Below are positions 42,501 through 50,209 of a stretch of 64,000 nt of DNA, piece by piece. The DNA is from Candidatus Peregrinibacteria bacterium (GTDB lineage Bacteria; Patescibacteriota; Gracilibacteria; UM-FILTER-43-11), in contig JAFGCT010000007.1 of the NCBI GenBank assembly GCA_016932505.1, positions 48,625 to 112,624 on the forward strand, in the 5' to 3' direction. Position 1 is the first letter of the stretch. Each line of letters opens with the position of its first letter. The notes beneath the pieces were generated by a model that was given only the letters and a program-made list of their open reading frames with translations, was not told the origin of the DNA and did not search any database. Position numbers and translations under genes: made by a program.

Positions 42501-42847
42501 ATGAAGCGAAAAAGTATCATAATGGTGATTTAATAGAACGCGCATATGGTGAAGGAACCATGTCAGCAAAAGGAGTAATCCCAAATATAAGAAGCACTAT
42601 CACACTTGGCGAACCTAAAGAAAAAGAAGCCGACAAAGAAAAACTTCTTATTAAAGTTCTTGAAAGTGCAAAAATGAAACCAGCCAAAAAAGCTGTTGCT
42701 ATAGGTTCTAAAACAACAACATATACAACACCCGTAGCTTATCAAAACGACGACGCTCCAATGTGTCACAACTGCGGTTCTGTAATGGTTCGCAATGGAA
42801 GCTGTTATAAATGTTTAGATTGCGGTGAAACATCTGGTTGTAGTTAA
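39566..42847 (+). CDS. nrdJ: Adenosylcobalamin-dependent (class II) ribonucleotide reductase
   Basis: 1093 residues. Makes deoxyribonucleotides with a B12-generated thiyl radical. Seen: '[10 protein letters not shown]', 'HACFIQSV', '[16 protein letters not shown]', '[14 protein letters not shown]', 'NPCSEYMF' and 'LASLNL', '[21 protein letters not shown]', '[15 protein letters not shown]', and the NrdJ-Z C-terminal zinc/redox tail with 'CHNCG' and '[14 protein letters not shown]'. Full length, no intein. Oxygen-independent but B12-dependent; paired with cobO in divergent orientation. Confidence 0.97.
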   Translation: [1093 protein letters not shown]

Positions 42848-42874
42848 AAAATTAATCGGACTTGCCCATAACTT

Positions 42875-42911
42875 AAAAACACTTTCATCTGATCCCGATG
42901 AAAGTGTTTTT
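42875..42911 (+). terminator. nrdJ terminator
   Basis: Perfect 15-bp stem AAAAACACTTTCATC / GATGAAAGTGTTTTT with a 7-nt loop. The T-run is part of the stem end. Confidence 0.9.
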
Positions 42912-42949
42912 GCATACATGCCGAAGGATTGTGATATTATTACGACGAT

Positions 42950-43693
42950 ATGTATAAATCAGAATTCCAAATCACTGACAATATTAGTAATAATTCATTT
43001 TCTTTTTCAAAAAGGAAAACCCCAACTATAACTGTCCCGAAAATTATTGACGGAGAAATTGACGACGTAAAAATCGGAGATAAAATTGTATTTGAAGACT
43101 TTGACGAACACGGTGATCTAAAATCATGCGTCGGTCTTAAAAATTTTATTAGAACAACTCACCCAATCACAAAAAAACCGATAATAATTGTAGATAATCA
43201 TAATCATGTATTTTATTTTTGGTATGAAGCGCGAAAGAATAAACAAGTTAAAGATGGAGGCCTACTTGTCCACATCGACCAGCATAAAGACGTAAGAAAA
43301 CCAGATTCATATTTATTAAAACCTGAATCGGAAGACCTGAAAAAAGTATTCGAGTTCACAAACACTATTCTAAACGTCGGCAATTACATACCATCTGCAA
43401 TGGACGAGGGGTTGATTGGAGATTTGATTTCTATAACAAGTGAAACAGAAATCGCAAATCACAAATCACAAACCTTGCCTACCGGCAGGCAGGTCAAAAA
43501 TCATAAATCGTTAATCGTAAATATTGATTTAGACTTCTGGGCTCCTGAAATGGATTATATTAATAATAAATTAAAAACTGAGTTCACTAAAAAATGGATG
43601 GAAGCAGCGGATATTATTACCATTGCAACCAGTCCATTTTTTATTGATCAAAATCTCGCAATAAAAGTTCTAAAAGAACTTCTATTGTATTAA
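42950..43693 (+). CDS. UPF0489 (arginase-like) family protein
   Basis: 247 residues. 'IIIVDNHNHVFYFWYEA', 'LLVHIDQHKDVRKP', 'NVGNYIPSAMDEGLI' and 'IVNIDLDFWAPEM' are UPF0489 hallmarks; the family has a ureohydrolase-like fold, where the Asp/His sets bind metal. The exact reaction is unknown here. Residues about 166-190 are repeat-derived ('ANHKSQTLPTGRQVKNHKS') and sit just before a core strand. The ATG lies 9 nt after a TATTAT box, suggesting an almost leaderless mRNA. Confidence 0.85.
   Translation: MYKSEFQITDNISNNSFSFSKRKTPTITVPKIIDGEIDDVKIGDKIVFEDFDEHGDLKSCVGLKNFIRTTHPITKKPIIIVDNHNHVFYFWYEARKNKQVKDGGLLVHIDQHKDVRKPDSYLLKPESEDLKKVFEFTNTILNVGNYIPSAMDEGLIGDLISITSETEIANHKSQTLPTGRQVKNHKSLIVNIDLDFWAPEMDYINNKLKTEFTKKWMEAADIITIATSPFFIDQNLAIKVLKELLLY
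43450..43520. repeat. Repeat element inserted in UPF0489 coding sequence
   Basis: 'aatcgcaaatcacaaatcaca' words, the palindromic block TTGCC-TACC-GGCAGGCAGG (about 43474-43493), then 'aatcataaatcgttaatcg' words. In frame it reads ...NHKSQTLPTGRQVKNHKS.... The outer words are the same as in the intergenic repeats at 7196, 16580 and 36121. Confidence 0.85.
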
Positions 43694-43694
43694 T

Positions 43695-44468
43695 TTATTT
43701 CTTGAGAGCTTCAGCCATTTCTGCGATAACCTTAAATCCATCATTTGGAATCATCCAAATAGTAGTATTTGATTGATCAGAAGAAAGATCATTAATTGAC
43801 TGAAGTGTTCTTAAGTGAAGTGCTCCTGGTGCTTCTGCAAGAGTAGAAGCAGCTTTTCTCATATTATCTGCAGCAGCAACCTCACCTTCAGCTTTTATGA
43901 TAACAGCTCTCTTTTCACGTTCTGCTTCAGCTTCTTTCGCCATAGTTCTCTTCATATTATCCGGTAGACCAATATCTTTAAGTTCAACTGATTCAACTTT
44001 AATTCCCCAAGGATCACTTGCCTTATCAACAATTAATTGAATTCTACTTGCAATTTCATCTCTATTTCTAAGTAATTCATCTAGCGTAGTTTCACCAACA
44101 GCATTACGCATAGTAGTTTGAGCAAGTTGAGAAACAGCAAAATAAAAATTTTCCACTTCAATTACTGATTTAGCGGCATCACTAACTTTATAATAAATTA
44201 CTGCATTAATACGAATAGATATATTGTCTTTTGTAATTGCCTCTTGATCGGGTACATCAACCACTTTAGTACGAAGATCTACCTTTCTAATACTTTGAAA
44301 AACTGGAATGACAATTCTCCAACCTGGATTTTTCATACCAGTATATTTCCCCAAAGTAAACATAACCCCTCTTTCATATTCGTTAATCTGCTTAATCATT
44401 ATCACTATTAAAATTATTATAGGCACAGCCAAAGTGCTAATAATTGAATAAATTATTGAATCCTCCAT
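43695..44468 (-). CDS. Slipin / SPFH band-7 membrane protein
   Basis: 257 residues. N-terminal membrane helix (about 6-24), then the SPFH domain: 'INEYERGVMFTLGKYTGMKNPGWRIVIPVFQSIRKVDLRTKVVDVPDQEAITKDN', 'YYKVSD' and 'WGIKVESVELKDIGLPDNMKRTMAKEAEAEREKRA', typical of bacterial slipins/stomatins. Oligomerises at the membrane and often works with an NfeD protein; none is adjacent here. Convergent with the UPF0489 gene (1-nt gap). Confidence 0.93.
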   Translation of the reverse strand: MEDSIIYSIISTLAVPIIILIVIMIKQINEYERGVMFTLGKYTGMKNPGWRIVIPVFQSIRKVDLRTKVVDVPDQEAITKDNISIRINAVIYYKVSDAAKSVIEVENFYFAVSQLAQTTMRNAVGETTLDELLRNRDEIASRIQLIVDKASDPWGIKVESVELKDIGLPDNMKRTMAKEAEAEREKRAVIIKAEGEVAAADNMRKAASTLAEAPGALHLRTLQSINDLSSDQSNTTIWMIPNDGFKVIAEMAEALKK

Positions 44469-44582
44469 AATTTTTAAATTATTTAATAAAACAATTCCAA
44501 GTATAAATCAAAAATCATGAATTTGTAATTAAAAATTCCATTACTCTTGCCTTTGCCCTTGCCTTTGCCTTATGCTTAACAT

Positions 44583-46313
44583 GTGAACTTCACCCCAACC
44601 CCACAAAACATAGGCCAAACTGATTTACTTCTAATCAATCCTGACTTTTCAAAAAATGAATTGGGAGCATATTCAGCACCGGAAAATCATTTAGGCTTGA
44701 ATAGATTAGCGGGATATTTAGATAATGTTGGACATAGTTGCTCGATTATAGACACTACAGGTCGCAAAAGCGGGACAAAGGGTCCTGAAGAACTTGGAAA
44801 ATGGATTTTGGATAATGTAAACAGCTTCAAAACAATCGGTTTTCATACAAATTCATGGAATATTAATCACATTTTGAGGATTTTAGATGTTTGCAAAACC
44901 TCACTTATAAACAAAAAAATACTATTTGGCGGTCCGCTTGCAAGTTCTGAACCTAAGAAGATGACAGAATTATTTGTTGAGTCAGGACTCCAAAACATCG
45001 GCCTAGTTCAGGGCATGGGAGAAGAAATAACAGACAAAATCTTAACAAAAGAGCGTTTATCGGATGTAGAAGGGCTTTGGGTATACGAAAACGGACGGTT
45101 TATTGAAGGAAAACAAATAACGCTAAGCCAAGAAAAATATGAAAACACTCCATTTCTCAACTTAAATTACAACACCTTTTATCAGAATTATTACAAACCT
45201 GTAATTGAAAGCGGAGATTTGGATGATTATAGTCTGGAACTTATTTTTGGTTCACAAGGTTTGGATGTAAACAGAGGGTGTCCATTTAACTGCACTTATT
45301 GTTCAGTACCTCAGTACGAGCAAAAAATGGTTACCTACACACCAAAAAGAGTTGTTGATGAACTAGAATATCTAGCAAAGGAAGCTGGTTTTTTTATGTT
45401 CACTTTCACAAATTCGAACATAATGTTTTATGACGAGATGTGGATTACAGAGTTTTGTCAGGAAATTATCGGAAGAGGTATGAACGAATATATCAATTGG
45501 ACCGCATATCACCATCCAAGTATTATTGCTAAATTACCGAGCTCAACTTTTAACCTTATGAAAAAGGCGGGCTCAGACACAATTGTCTTTGGAATTCAGA
45601 GTTTTGATGAAAAGATTTTAAAAACATTTCTTAGGCCGATTAATACCAAAGAATTAACAGAAATAATTAGGGATAAAACAATACACTCAGGGCAATATTT
45701 AGTTGTTGATTATATTACAGGAGTTCCAGGAGAAGACTTAGATATAATAGAAAAAGCATTTAATTATTTTATTGATAATGACATTGAATGTAGAAATTAT
45801 CAGCTAAAATTTTATCCAAACACCAAACTACCATTAATGAATCTTGATTTATCAGATTATGATCTAGTGCCAATAACTGGTGAACTCGCCCCAGAGCTTA
45901 ATGCCTACGCAATAGTATCAAAACATCCTAACCCACGTTCTGCTAAATTAGATGGGCTTCTTAGAGAAGCCAATACAGAACTAATAAAGAAAAAACCGCC
46001 AAGATTTGGAAAATACATTGTAGATTCCGCAGAAAAAGCAAAAGAATTATATGAAAAAGAAATTCCTGATAATCCTAATATTCCCGATAAAGTTAAACGA
46101 GCTATGAGAGTGGCATTACATGAAATGTTATATCCAAAACAACGCGAGCAGAATCTAGATAAAATGGACCCTGTTGAGATGATGAGAAAAGTAATTTTAG
46201 CAGACAATGATGCACCACCAATGCTAAAAGCTATGCAGGCAAAATTAAAAAATGAATTAGGAGAAGATAAATTCAACGAAATAAAGGATAAATACGAAAA
46301 CGGAAATTTGTAA
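44583..46313 (+). CDS. Radical SAM protein with B12-binding-like N-terminal domain
   Basis: 576 residues from a GTG start; no ATG is available before the conserved N-terminal strand. The first ~160 residues look like a cobalamin-binding Rossmann domain ('LLINPDF', 'LGLNRLAGYLDNVGHSCSIID', 'LFGGPLASSEP'), but no D-x-H-x-x-G motif is seen. The radical SAM cluster 'CPFNCTYC' (C-x3-C-x2-C) is at about residue 234-241, with 'DYITGVPGE' further on. C-terminal ~110 residues are helical and Lys-rich. Substrate unknown. Confidence 0.82.
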   Translation: MNFTPTPQNIGQTDLLLINPDFSKNELGAYSAPENHLGLNRLAGYLDNVGHSCSIIDTTGRKSGTKGPEELGKWILDNVNSFKTIGFHTNSWNINHILRILDVCKTSLINKKILFGGPLASSEPKKMTELFVESGLQNIGLVQGMGEEITDKILTKERLSDVEGLWVYENGRFIEGKQITLSQEKYENTPFLNLNYNTFYQNYYKPVIESGDLDDYSLELIFGSQGLDVNRGCPFNCTYCSVPQYEQKMVTYTPKRVVDELEYLAKEAGFFMFTFTNSNIMFYDEMWITEFCQEIIGRGMNEYINWTAYHHPSIIAKLPSSTFNLMKKAGSDTIVFGIQSFDEKILKTFLRPINTKELTEIIRDKTIHSGQYLVVDYITGVPGEDLDIIEKAFNYFIDNDIECRNYQLKFYPNTKLPLMNLDLSDYDLVPITGELAPELNAYAIVSKHPNPRSAKLDGLLREANTELIKKKPPRFGKYIVDSAEKAKELYEKEIPDNPNIPDKVKRAMRVALHEMLYPKQREQNLDKMDPVEMMRKVILADNDAPPMLKAMQAKLKNELGEDKFNEIKDKYENGNL

Positions 46314-46374
46314 AAAGCATAATTTGGAGCTAAACTAAATCTTGATAATAATAATTCATAATTAATAATTCGAA

Positions 46375-48288
46375 ATGATTATTCCAAAAATCGGTGAATC
46401 TTTAAACGAGGAACAGGTTAATTTTTTAAAGGTGTTAAGTAAAAGCTGTCGTAATTCCATTGTAGCAATGGTAACAAATGCACAGTCTGGTCACCCAGGA
46501 GGAGCTTGCTCATCAATTGATTATCTGGCAATTCTTTACGCTTTTATTATTAGTCAAAGCGGTGAAGATTTAGTAGTAAGTAATGGTCATATATCCGCAG
46601 GTGTTTATTCGATTCTTGCAGAGATGGGATATATTCCAAGAGAAGAAGTAATTCAAGACTTCAGAAAAATCGGAAAAATTTATGAAGGACATATAACTAG
46701 ACACGTTAAAGGTATTAATTACGGAACAGGCCCTCTTGGGGTTGGAACTTCGGTTGCATGCGGTTTTGCAATAAAGGAAAAACTAGAAAAAACCAATAAC
46801 AGAGTATTTGCTATTGCGGGTGACGGAGAATGCGACGAAGGACAAATATATGAAATGATGAATTTTGCAAATAAATATAAGTTATCAAACCTGACTCTTT
46901 TTATTGATTATAACGACGTTCAGCTTACTGATAAATTAGAGATAACAATGCCTATAAACCTAAAAGGTACTTTTGAATCAGCTAATTGGAATGTATTGGA
47001 ATGCAATGGACATGATTATCAATCAATCTGGAATGCTATAAGTGAAAGTTATAATTCAGATAAACCTACTGTGATAATAGGTAAAACCATAATGGGTAAA
47101 GGAGTTACATTTATGGAACCGGATGGTGCAGAATATAAATCAACTTGGCATGGAATACCACCAAAGCCAGAACAAGCCGAAATTGAGCTTAATGGTCCTT
47201 TAAAAATTTCCGATGAAGAAAGAAGTATTCTTGATAACTTTATAAAAAATAGTGTGAAATGGCAGCCTGCAGTTCCACAGATAACAAAACAGCTTTCTAT
47301 AATGCCAAATGTAGATAGTGGAAAACCTAATATTCTAGAAGCAGGAACAAAATCCGATTGTCGCGGAGCTTATGGTAAAGCACTATTAGACCTCGCAAAA
47401 TTAAACCCTAATATTGTTGCAATGACTGCGGATTTGGGAGGCTCTGTAAAAACAGCGGTAATGGAAAAGGAATTTCCTGAACGCGTTTTTGAGGTTGGAA
47501 TTGCAGAACAACATATGGTTAGTTTTGCAGGTGGATTAAGTATAAAAAATTATATTCCATTTGCATCCACATTTGGTGTTTTTATGACCAGTCGTGCAAA
47601 AGATCAAGCCAGATTAAATGATATAAATGCCACAAATGTAAAAATGGTTTCAACACACTGTGGACTTTCAGTTGGAGAAGATGGTCCAACTCATCAGACC
47701 GTAGATGATATGGGCTCATTTCTTGGATTTTTTAATACCTATATACTTGAACCAGCAGACGCAAATCAAACAGACCATATAATCAGATATATCGCTTCTC
47801 ATTATGGAAATTTTTATGTAAGAATGGGGCGCCATAAGTTTGAAGTAATACTAAAAGAAGATGGAACTCCATTTTATGACGAAAATTATAAATTTGAATA
47901 TGGCAAAGCCGACAAATTAAGGACAGGAGATAAAATTACTGTAATTGCAGGTGGTTCAACTGTTAATATTGCAGTCAACATTGCTGACAAAATGAAAAAT
48001 GAATTATCTGTTGAAGTAATTGCCGTAAGCTCATTAAAGAATATTGATATGAGCATTATTAAGCCTTCACTTGAAAAAACAGGTAAACTTATAACTATAG
48101 AAGATCACAATCCACATAGCGGACTTGCTAGTCAAATTAACAATGCTATAGCGAAAGAAGGTCTTTCGGTAAAGATTGAAAATCTGGCAGTACGAGAATA
48201 TCAACTTTCAGGAAAACCATTGGAATTATACGCATCAGCAGGAATTGGCTCAGAAAACCTTGAGGAAGCAATTAAAAAAATAATTTAA
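46375..48288 (+). CDS. tkt: Transketolase
   Basis: 637 residues, both halves in one chain. ThDP-dependent transfer of C2 units in the non-oxidative pentose phosphate pathway. Seen: 'AQSGHPGGACSSIDYLA' , 'GPLGVGTSVACGFAI', ThDP/Mg site 'GDGECDEGQIYE', pyrimidine-domain 'DLGGSVKTAVMEKEFPERVFEVGIAEQHMVSFAGGL', and 'EDGPTHQ'. Slightly shorter than the usual ~660. The next gene begins 2 nt after the stop, so a short operon with the LOG protein is likely. Confidence 0.95.
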   Translation: MIIPKIGESLNEEQVNFLKVLSKSCRNSIVAMVTNAQSGHPGGACSSIDYLAILYAFIISQSGEDLVVSNGHISAGVYSILAEMGYIPREEVIQDFRKIGKIYEGHITRHVKGINYGTGPLGVGTSVACGFAIKEKLEKTNNRVFAIAGDGECDEGQIYEMMNFANKYKLSNLTLFIDYNDVQLTDKLEITMPINLKGTFESANWNVLECNGHDYQSIWNAISESYNSDKPTVIIGKTIMGKGVTFMEPDGAEYKSTWHGIPPKPEQAEIELNGPLKISDEERSILDNFIKNSVKWQPAVPQITKQLSIMPNVDSGKPNILEAGTKSDCRGAYGKALLDLAKLNPNIVAMTADLGGSVKTAVMEKEFPERVFEVGIAEQHMVSFAGGLSIKNYIPFASTFGVFMTSRAKDQARLNDINATNVKMVSTHCGLSVGEDGPTHQTVDDMGSFLGFFNTYILEPADANQTDHIIRYIASHYGNFYVRMGRHKFEVILKEDGTPFYDENYKFEYGKADKLRTGDKITVIAGGSTVNIAVNIADKMKNELSVEVIAVSSLKNIDMSIIKPSLEKTGKLITIEDHNPHSGLASQINNAIAKEGLSVKIENLAVREYQLSGKPLELYASAGIGSENLEEAIKKII

Positions 48289-48290
48289 TT

Positions 48291-48935
48291 ATGAAAAAAA
48301 TTAAAATACCTAAAGAGATAAATGTAGAACATTTTCGAGTAACAATCTTCGGTTCTGCAAGAATAAAAGAAGATGACTTACGCTATAAACAAATATATTC
48401 CCTTGCAAGAATGATAGCAGAGGAAGGATTGGATATTGTAACTGGTGGCGGACCGGGAATAATGGAAGCGGCAAACAAAGGACACAAAGAAGGCAGGAAG
48501 AATAACAAAGTACACTCTTTCGGCTTAAATATTAAGCTACCAATGGAACAAAAGGAAAATAAGCATTTAGATATTAATAAGGAATTTGAGAGATTTTCTG
48601 AAAGACTGGATTATTTTATGTATCTTTCAAATGTAGTAGTTGTTGCACCGGGTGGAATAGGAACATTGCTAGAACTTTTTTACACTTGGCAACTTGTACA
48701 GGTTAAGCATACATGTAGCATTCCGATTATTTTACTTGGACCTATGTGGCCAAAATTAATTAAATGGATGGAAAAATGGCAAGTGGACAAAAAATTGATA
48801 AGCCCGGAAGATATGCATACTATTTTTTTGGCAGATAACTGTAGAGAGGCAATGAAAGTAATAAAAACAACATATAAAGAATTCAATAATGGAAATCCCG
48901 ATTTTTGTAAAATATATAAAAAATATAAAATTTAA
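48291..48935 (+). CDS. LOG-family (TIGR00730-like) Rossmann protein
   Basis: 214 residues. 'VTGGGPGIMEAANKGHKEG' and 'VVVAPGGIGTLLELFYTWQLVQ' are the two nucleotide-binding motifs (P-G-G-x-G-T-x-x-E) of the LOG/lysine-decarboxylase-like family, many of which are nucleoside 5'-monophosphate phosphoribohydrolases. The catalytic Arg/Glu set appears intact. The physiological substrate in bacteria is often unclear. Co-transcribed with tkt. Confidence 0.88.
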   Translation: MKKIKIPKEINVEHFRVTIFGSARIKEDDLRYKQIYSLARMIAEEGLDIVTGGGPGIMEAANKGHKEGRKNNKVHSFGLNIKLPMEQKENKHLDINKEFERFSERLDYFMYLSNVVVVAPGGIGTLLELFYTWQLVQVKHTCSIPIILLGPMWPKLIKWMEKWQVDKKLISPEDMHTIFLADNCREAMKVIKTTYKEFNNGNPDFCKIYKKYKI

Positions 48936-48956
48936 TATTATTTAATATATTAAAAA

Positions 48957-49268
48957 ATGCCTAAAACAAAACCTAAAAAATGTGATAATTGTGAATTGTC
49001 ATTACGTGATTATTTAGCTGCACACAGAACAGCACTTGCTAATAACAGAACCTGGATGGGAAACGTGAGAACCTCATTAGCACTTTTTGTTGCTGGCATT
49101 TCATTTATCAAATTCTTTGAATCAGAAATATTAGGTATTATTGGATTGATTTTTGTTCCTTTGGCATTATTTAATGCTATAACAGGATATATTAGGTATA
49201 GAAAAAGAAAGAGAATAATTCACAGTATCCCGAAAAATAATGATATAGAAGAACATTTTGACGAATAA
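48957..49268 (+). CDS. DUF202 membrane protein
   Basis: 103 residues. 'LRDYLAAHRTALANNRTWMGNVRTSLALFVAGISFIKF' is the DUF202 (YidH-type) signature with the R-T-x-L-A-x-x-R-T-x-L core, followed by a second helix and a basic end. A Cys pair precedes it ('CDNCEL'), probably incidental or a metal site. Role unknown. Confidence 0.85.
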   Translation: MPKTKPKKCDNCELSLRDYLAAHRTALANNRTWMGNVRTSLALFVAGISFIKFFESEILGIIGLIFVPLALFNAITGYIRYRKRKRIIHSIPKNNDIEEHFDE

Positions 49269-49277
49269 AACACTAAT

Positions 49278-49595
49278 ATGACAGATCAGACATTTAGAAA
49301 AATATTTGTTTCACTTTCTGCGCTTGGAATTATTGTATTCCTGGTTTTAATAGTAAGCCTATTGACCAATATCGAATTAAATTCATTGGAGCTGTGGATA
49401 GGAATTACAATAATATATTCAACAATTGTTTGTTTTTATACATTTCCATTATATGGAAAAATAATTACTCTATTTTTATCTACTTTTGCCTTCTCAGCAT
49501 TTTTATTTTTAGCTTTTAGTTGGCCAATTAGTTTCAGCATTATATTTTCATTCATACCAATAGTAATAGTTTTTGGACTCTTTGCCTTACTTTGA
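49278..49595 (+). CDS. Small four-helix membrane protein
   Basis: 105 residues, nearly all hydrophobic, three to four membrane helices, no recognised family. It ends in TGA directly before a strong terminator, which supports TGA as a genuine stop. 9 nt after the DUF202 gene, so probably the last gene of the tkt operon. Confidence 0.7.
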   Translation: MTDQTFRKIFVSLSALGIIVFLVLIVSLLTNIELNSLELWIGITIIYSTIVCFYTFPLYGKIITLFLSTFAFSAFLFLAFSWPISFSIIFSFIPIVIVFGLFALL

Positions 49596-49600
49596 AACAC

Positions 49601-49645
49601 AAAAAACCCCCTTTATCTCGACAGGCGGGATAAGGGGGTCTTTTG
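49601..49645. terminator. Bidirectional terminator
   Basis: Stem CCCCCTTTATC / GATAAGGGGG with an A-run on the left and 'tctttt' on the right. It serves the tkt operon on the plus strand and the ncRNA candidate on the minus strand. Confidence 0.9.
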
Positions 49646-50070
49646 TCTAGTTCCGATATTGTGTGAATCGTGCGATACATTTATTTCGTATCGAGATTTA
49701 CTCAGAACCAAACAATTTTTAATGACTAGTTAAAAATAAAACTAAGCTGTATTTTGGTTTTTGTTTTCGTCCGTCCAAGACGTGTCCTTGGGTGTCATCT
49801 TTGTTTTTATTTTTGTTTTAAAAATAGATAACAGAACATAAGTGGGTTGAGTTCTCGCTAGTCAGGCAGAACTACATCATAAAGCCTAGAGAAGATTAGG
49901 CAAGAAGTTGAAAATTTTTATTTTGTTTTTGTTTTTCACTTATTACCTACGTAATCTTCTCAGGGCTTTATATCTTATATGAATGTAAAGGATCTAATGA
50001 GAGATTTCTGCTTTGGACTGTCCGGATCATTTTAATTTGAATTTTGTCCGCGTTCCAAAACTGTTGAAAT
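49601..50070 (-). ncRNA. Candidate 470-nt structured non-coding RNA
   Basis: No ORF of note on either strand, but a strong minus-strand promoter at one end and a terminator at the other. Helices: TTTGGA / TCCAAA (50012-17 with 50054-59); a 20-nt long-range helix with one 2x2 internal loop (49879-49898 with 49952-49971); hairpin AGTTCT / AGAACT (49850-55 with 49868-73); hairpin CCAAG / CTTGG near 49777-49793; and hairpin CGATAC / GTATCG near 49673-49700. ATAAGTG (49838-44) can pair with CACTTAT (49937-43), which lies inside the long helix's loop and so makes a pseudoknot. A-rich linkers join the parts in the RNA strand. It matches no RNA class I can name. Confidence 0.7.
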
Positions 50071-50076
50071 CAAAGT

Positions 50077-50104
50077 ATTATACCAAGCGTAATTTTATTT
50101 GCAA
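50077..50104 (-). promoter_or_regulatory. Promoter of the ncRNA candidate
   Basis: On the minus strand TTGCAA (50104-50099), 16-nt spacer, TATAAT (50082-50077), with 'TTGG' just before the -10. Expected start near 50070. Confidence 0.8.
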
Positions 50105-50159
50105 GTTTTTTATATTTACTAAAAAAGTAAATGATTGTGAAATAACAATTTACATAAAA

Positions 50160-50183
50160 TAATTTGGCTTAAATAAGCCAAGT
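50160..50183 (-). terminator. Terminator-like palindrome after the Cys-repeat protein gene
   Basis: TTGGCTTA-AA-TAAGCCAA (50164-50181) followed on the minus strand by a T-rich stretch. A related 'ggcttaaataagc' sequence occurs near 27299. Confidence 0.65.
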
Positions 50184-50209
50184 CAAAAAAATCATAATTA
50201 TACTAATTT

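Noticed and set aside
49601-50070. Assigning the ncRNA to RNase P, tmRNA, SRP or 6S RNA
   Set aside because: No GAAAGUC/ACAGAA P4 pair, no tRNA-like 3' end with a T-loop, no SRP GGAAGG...AGCA core, and it is too long for 6S.
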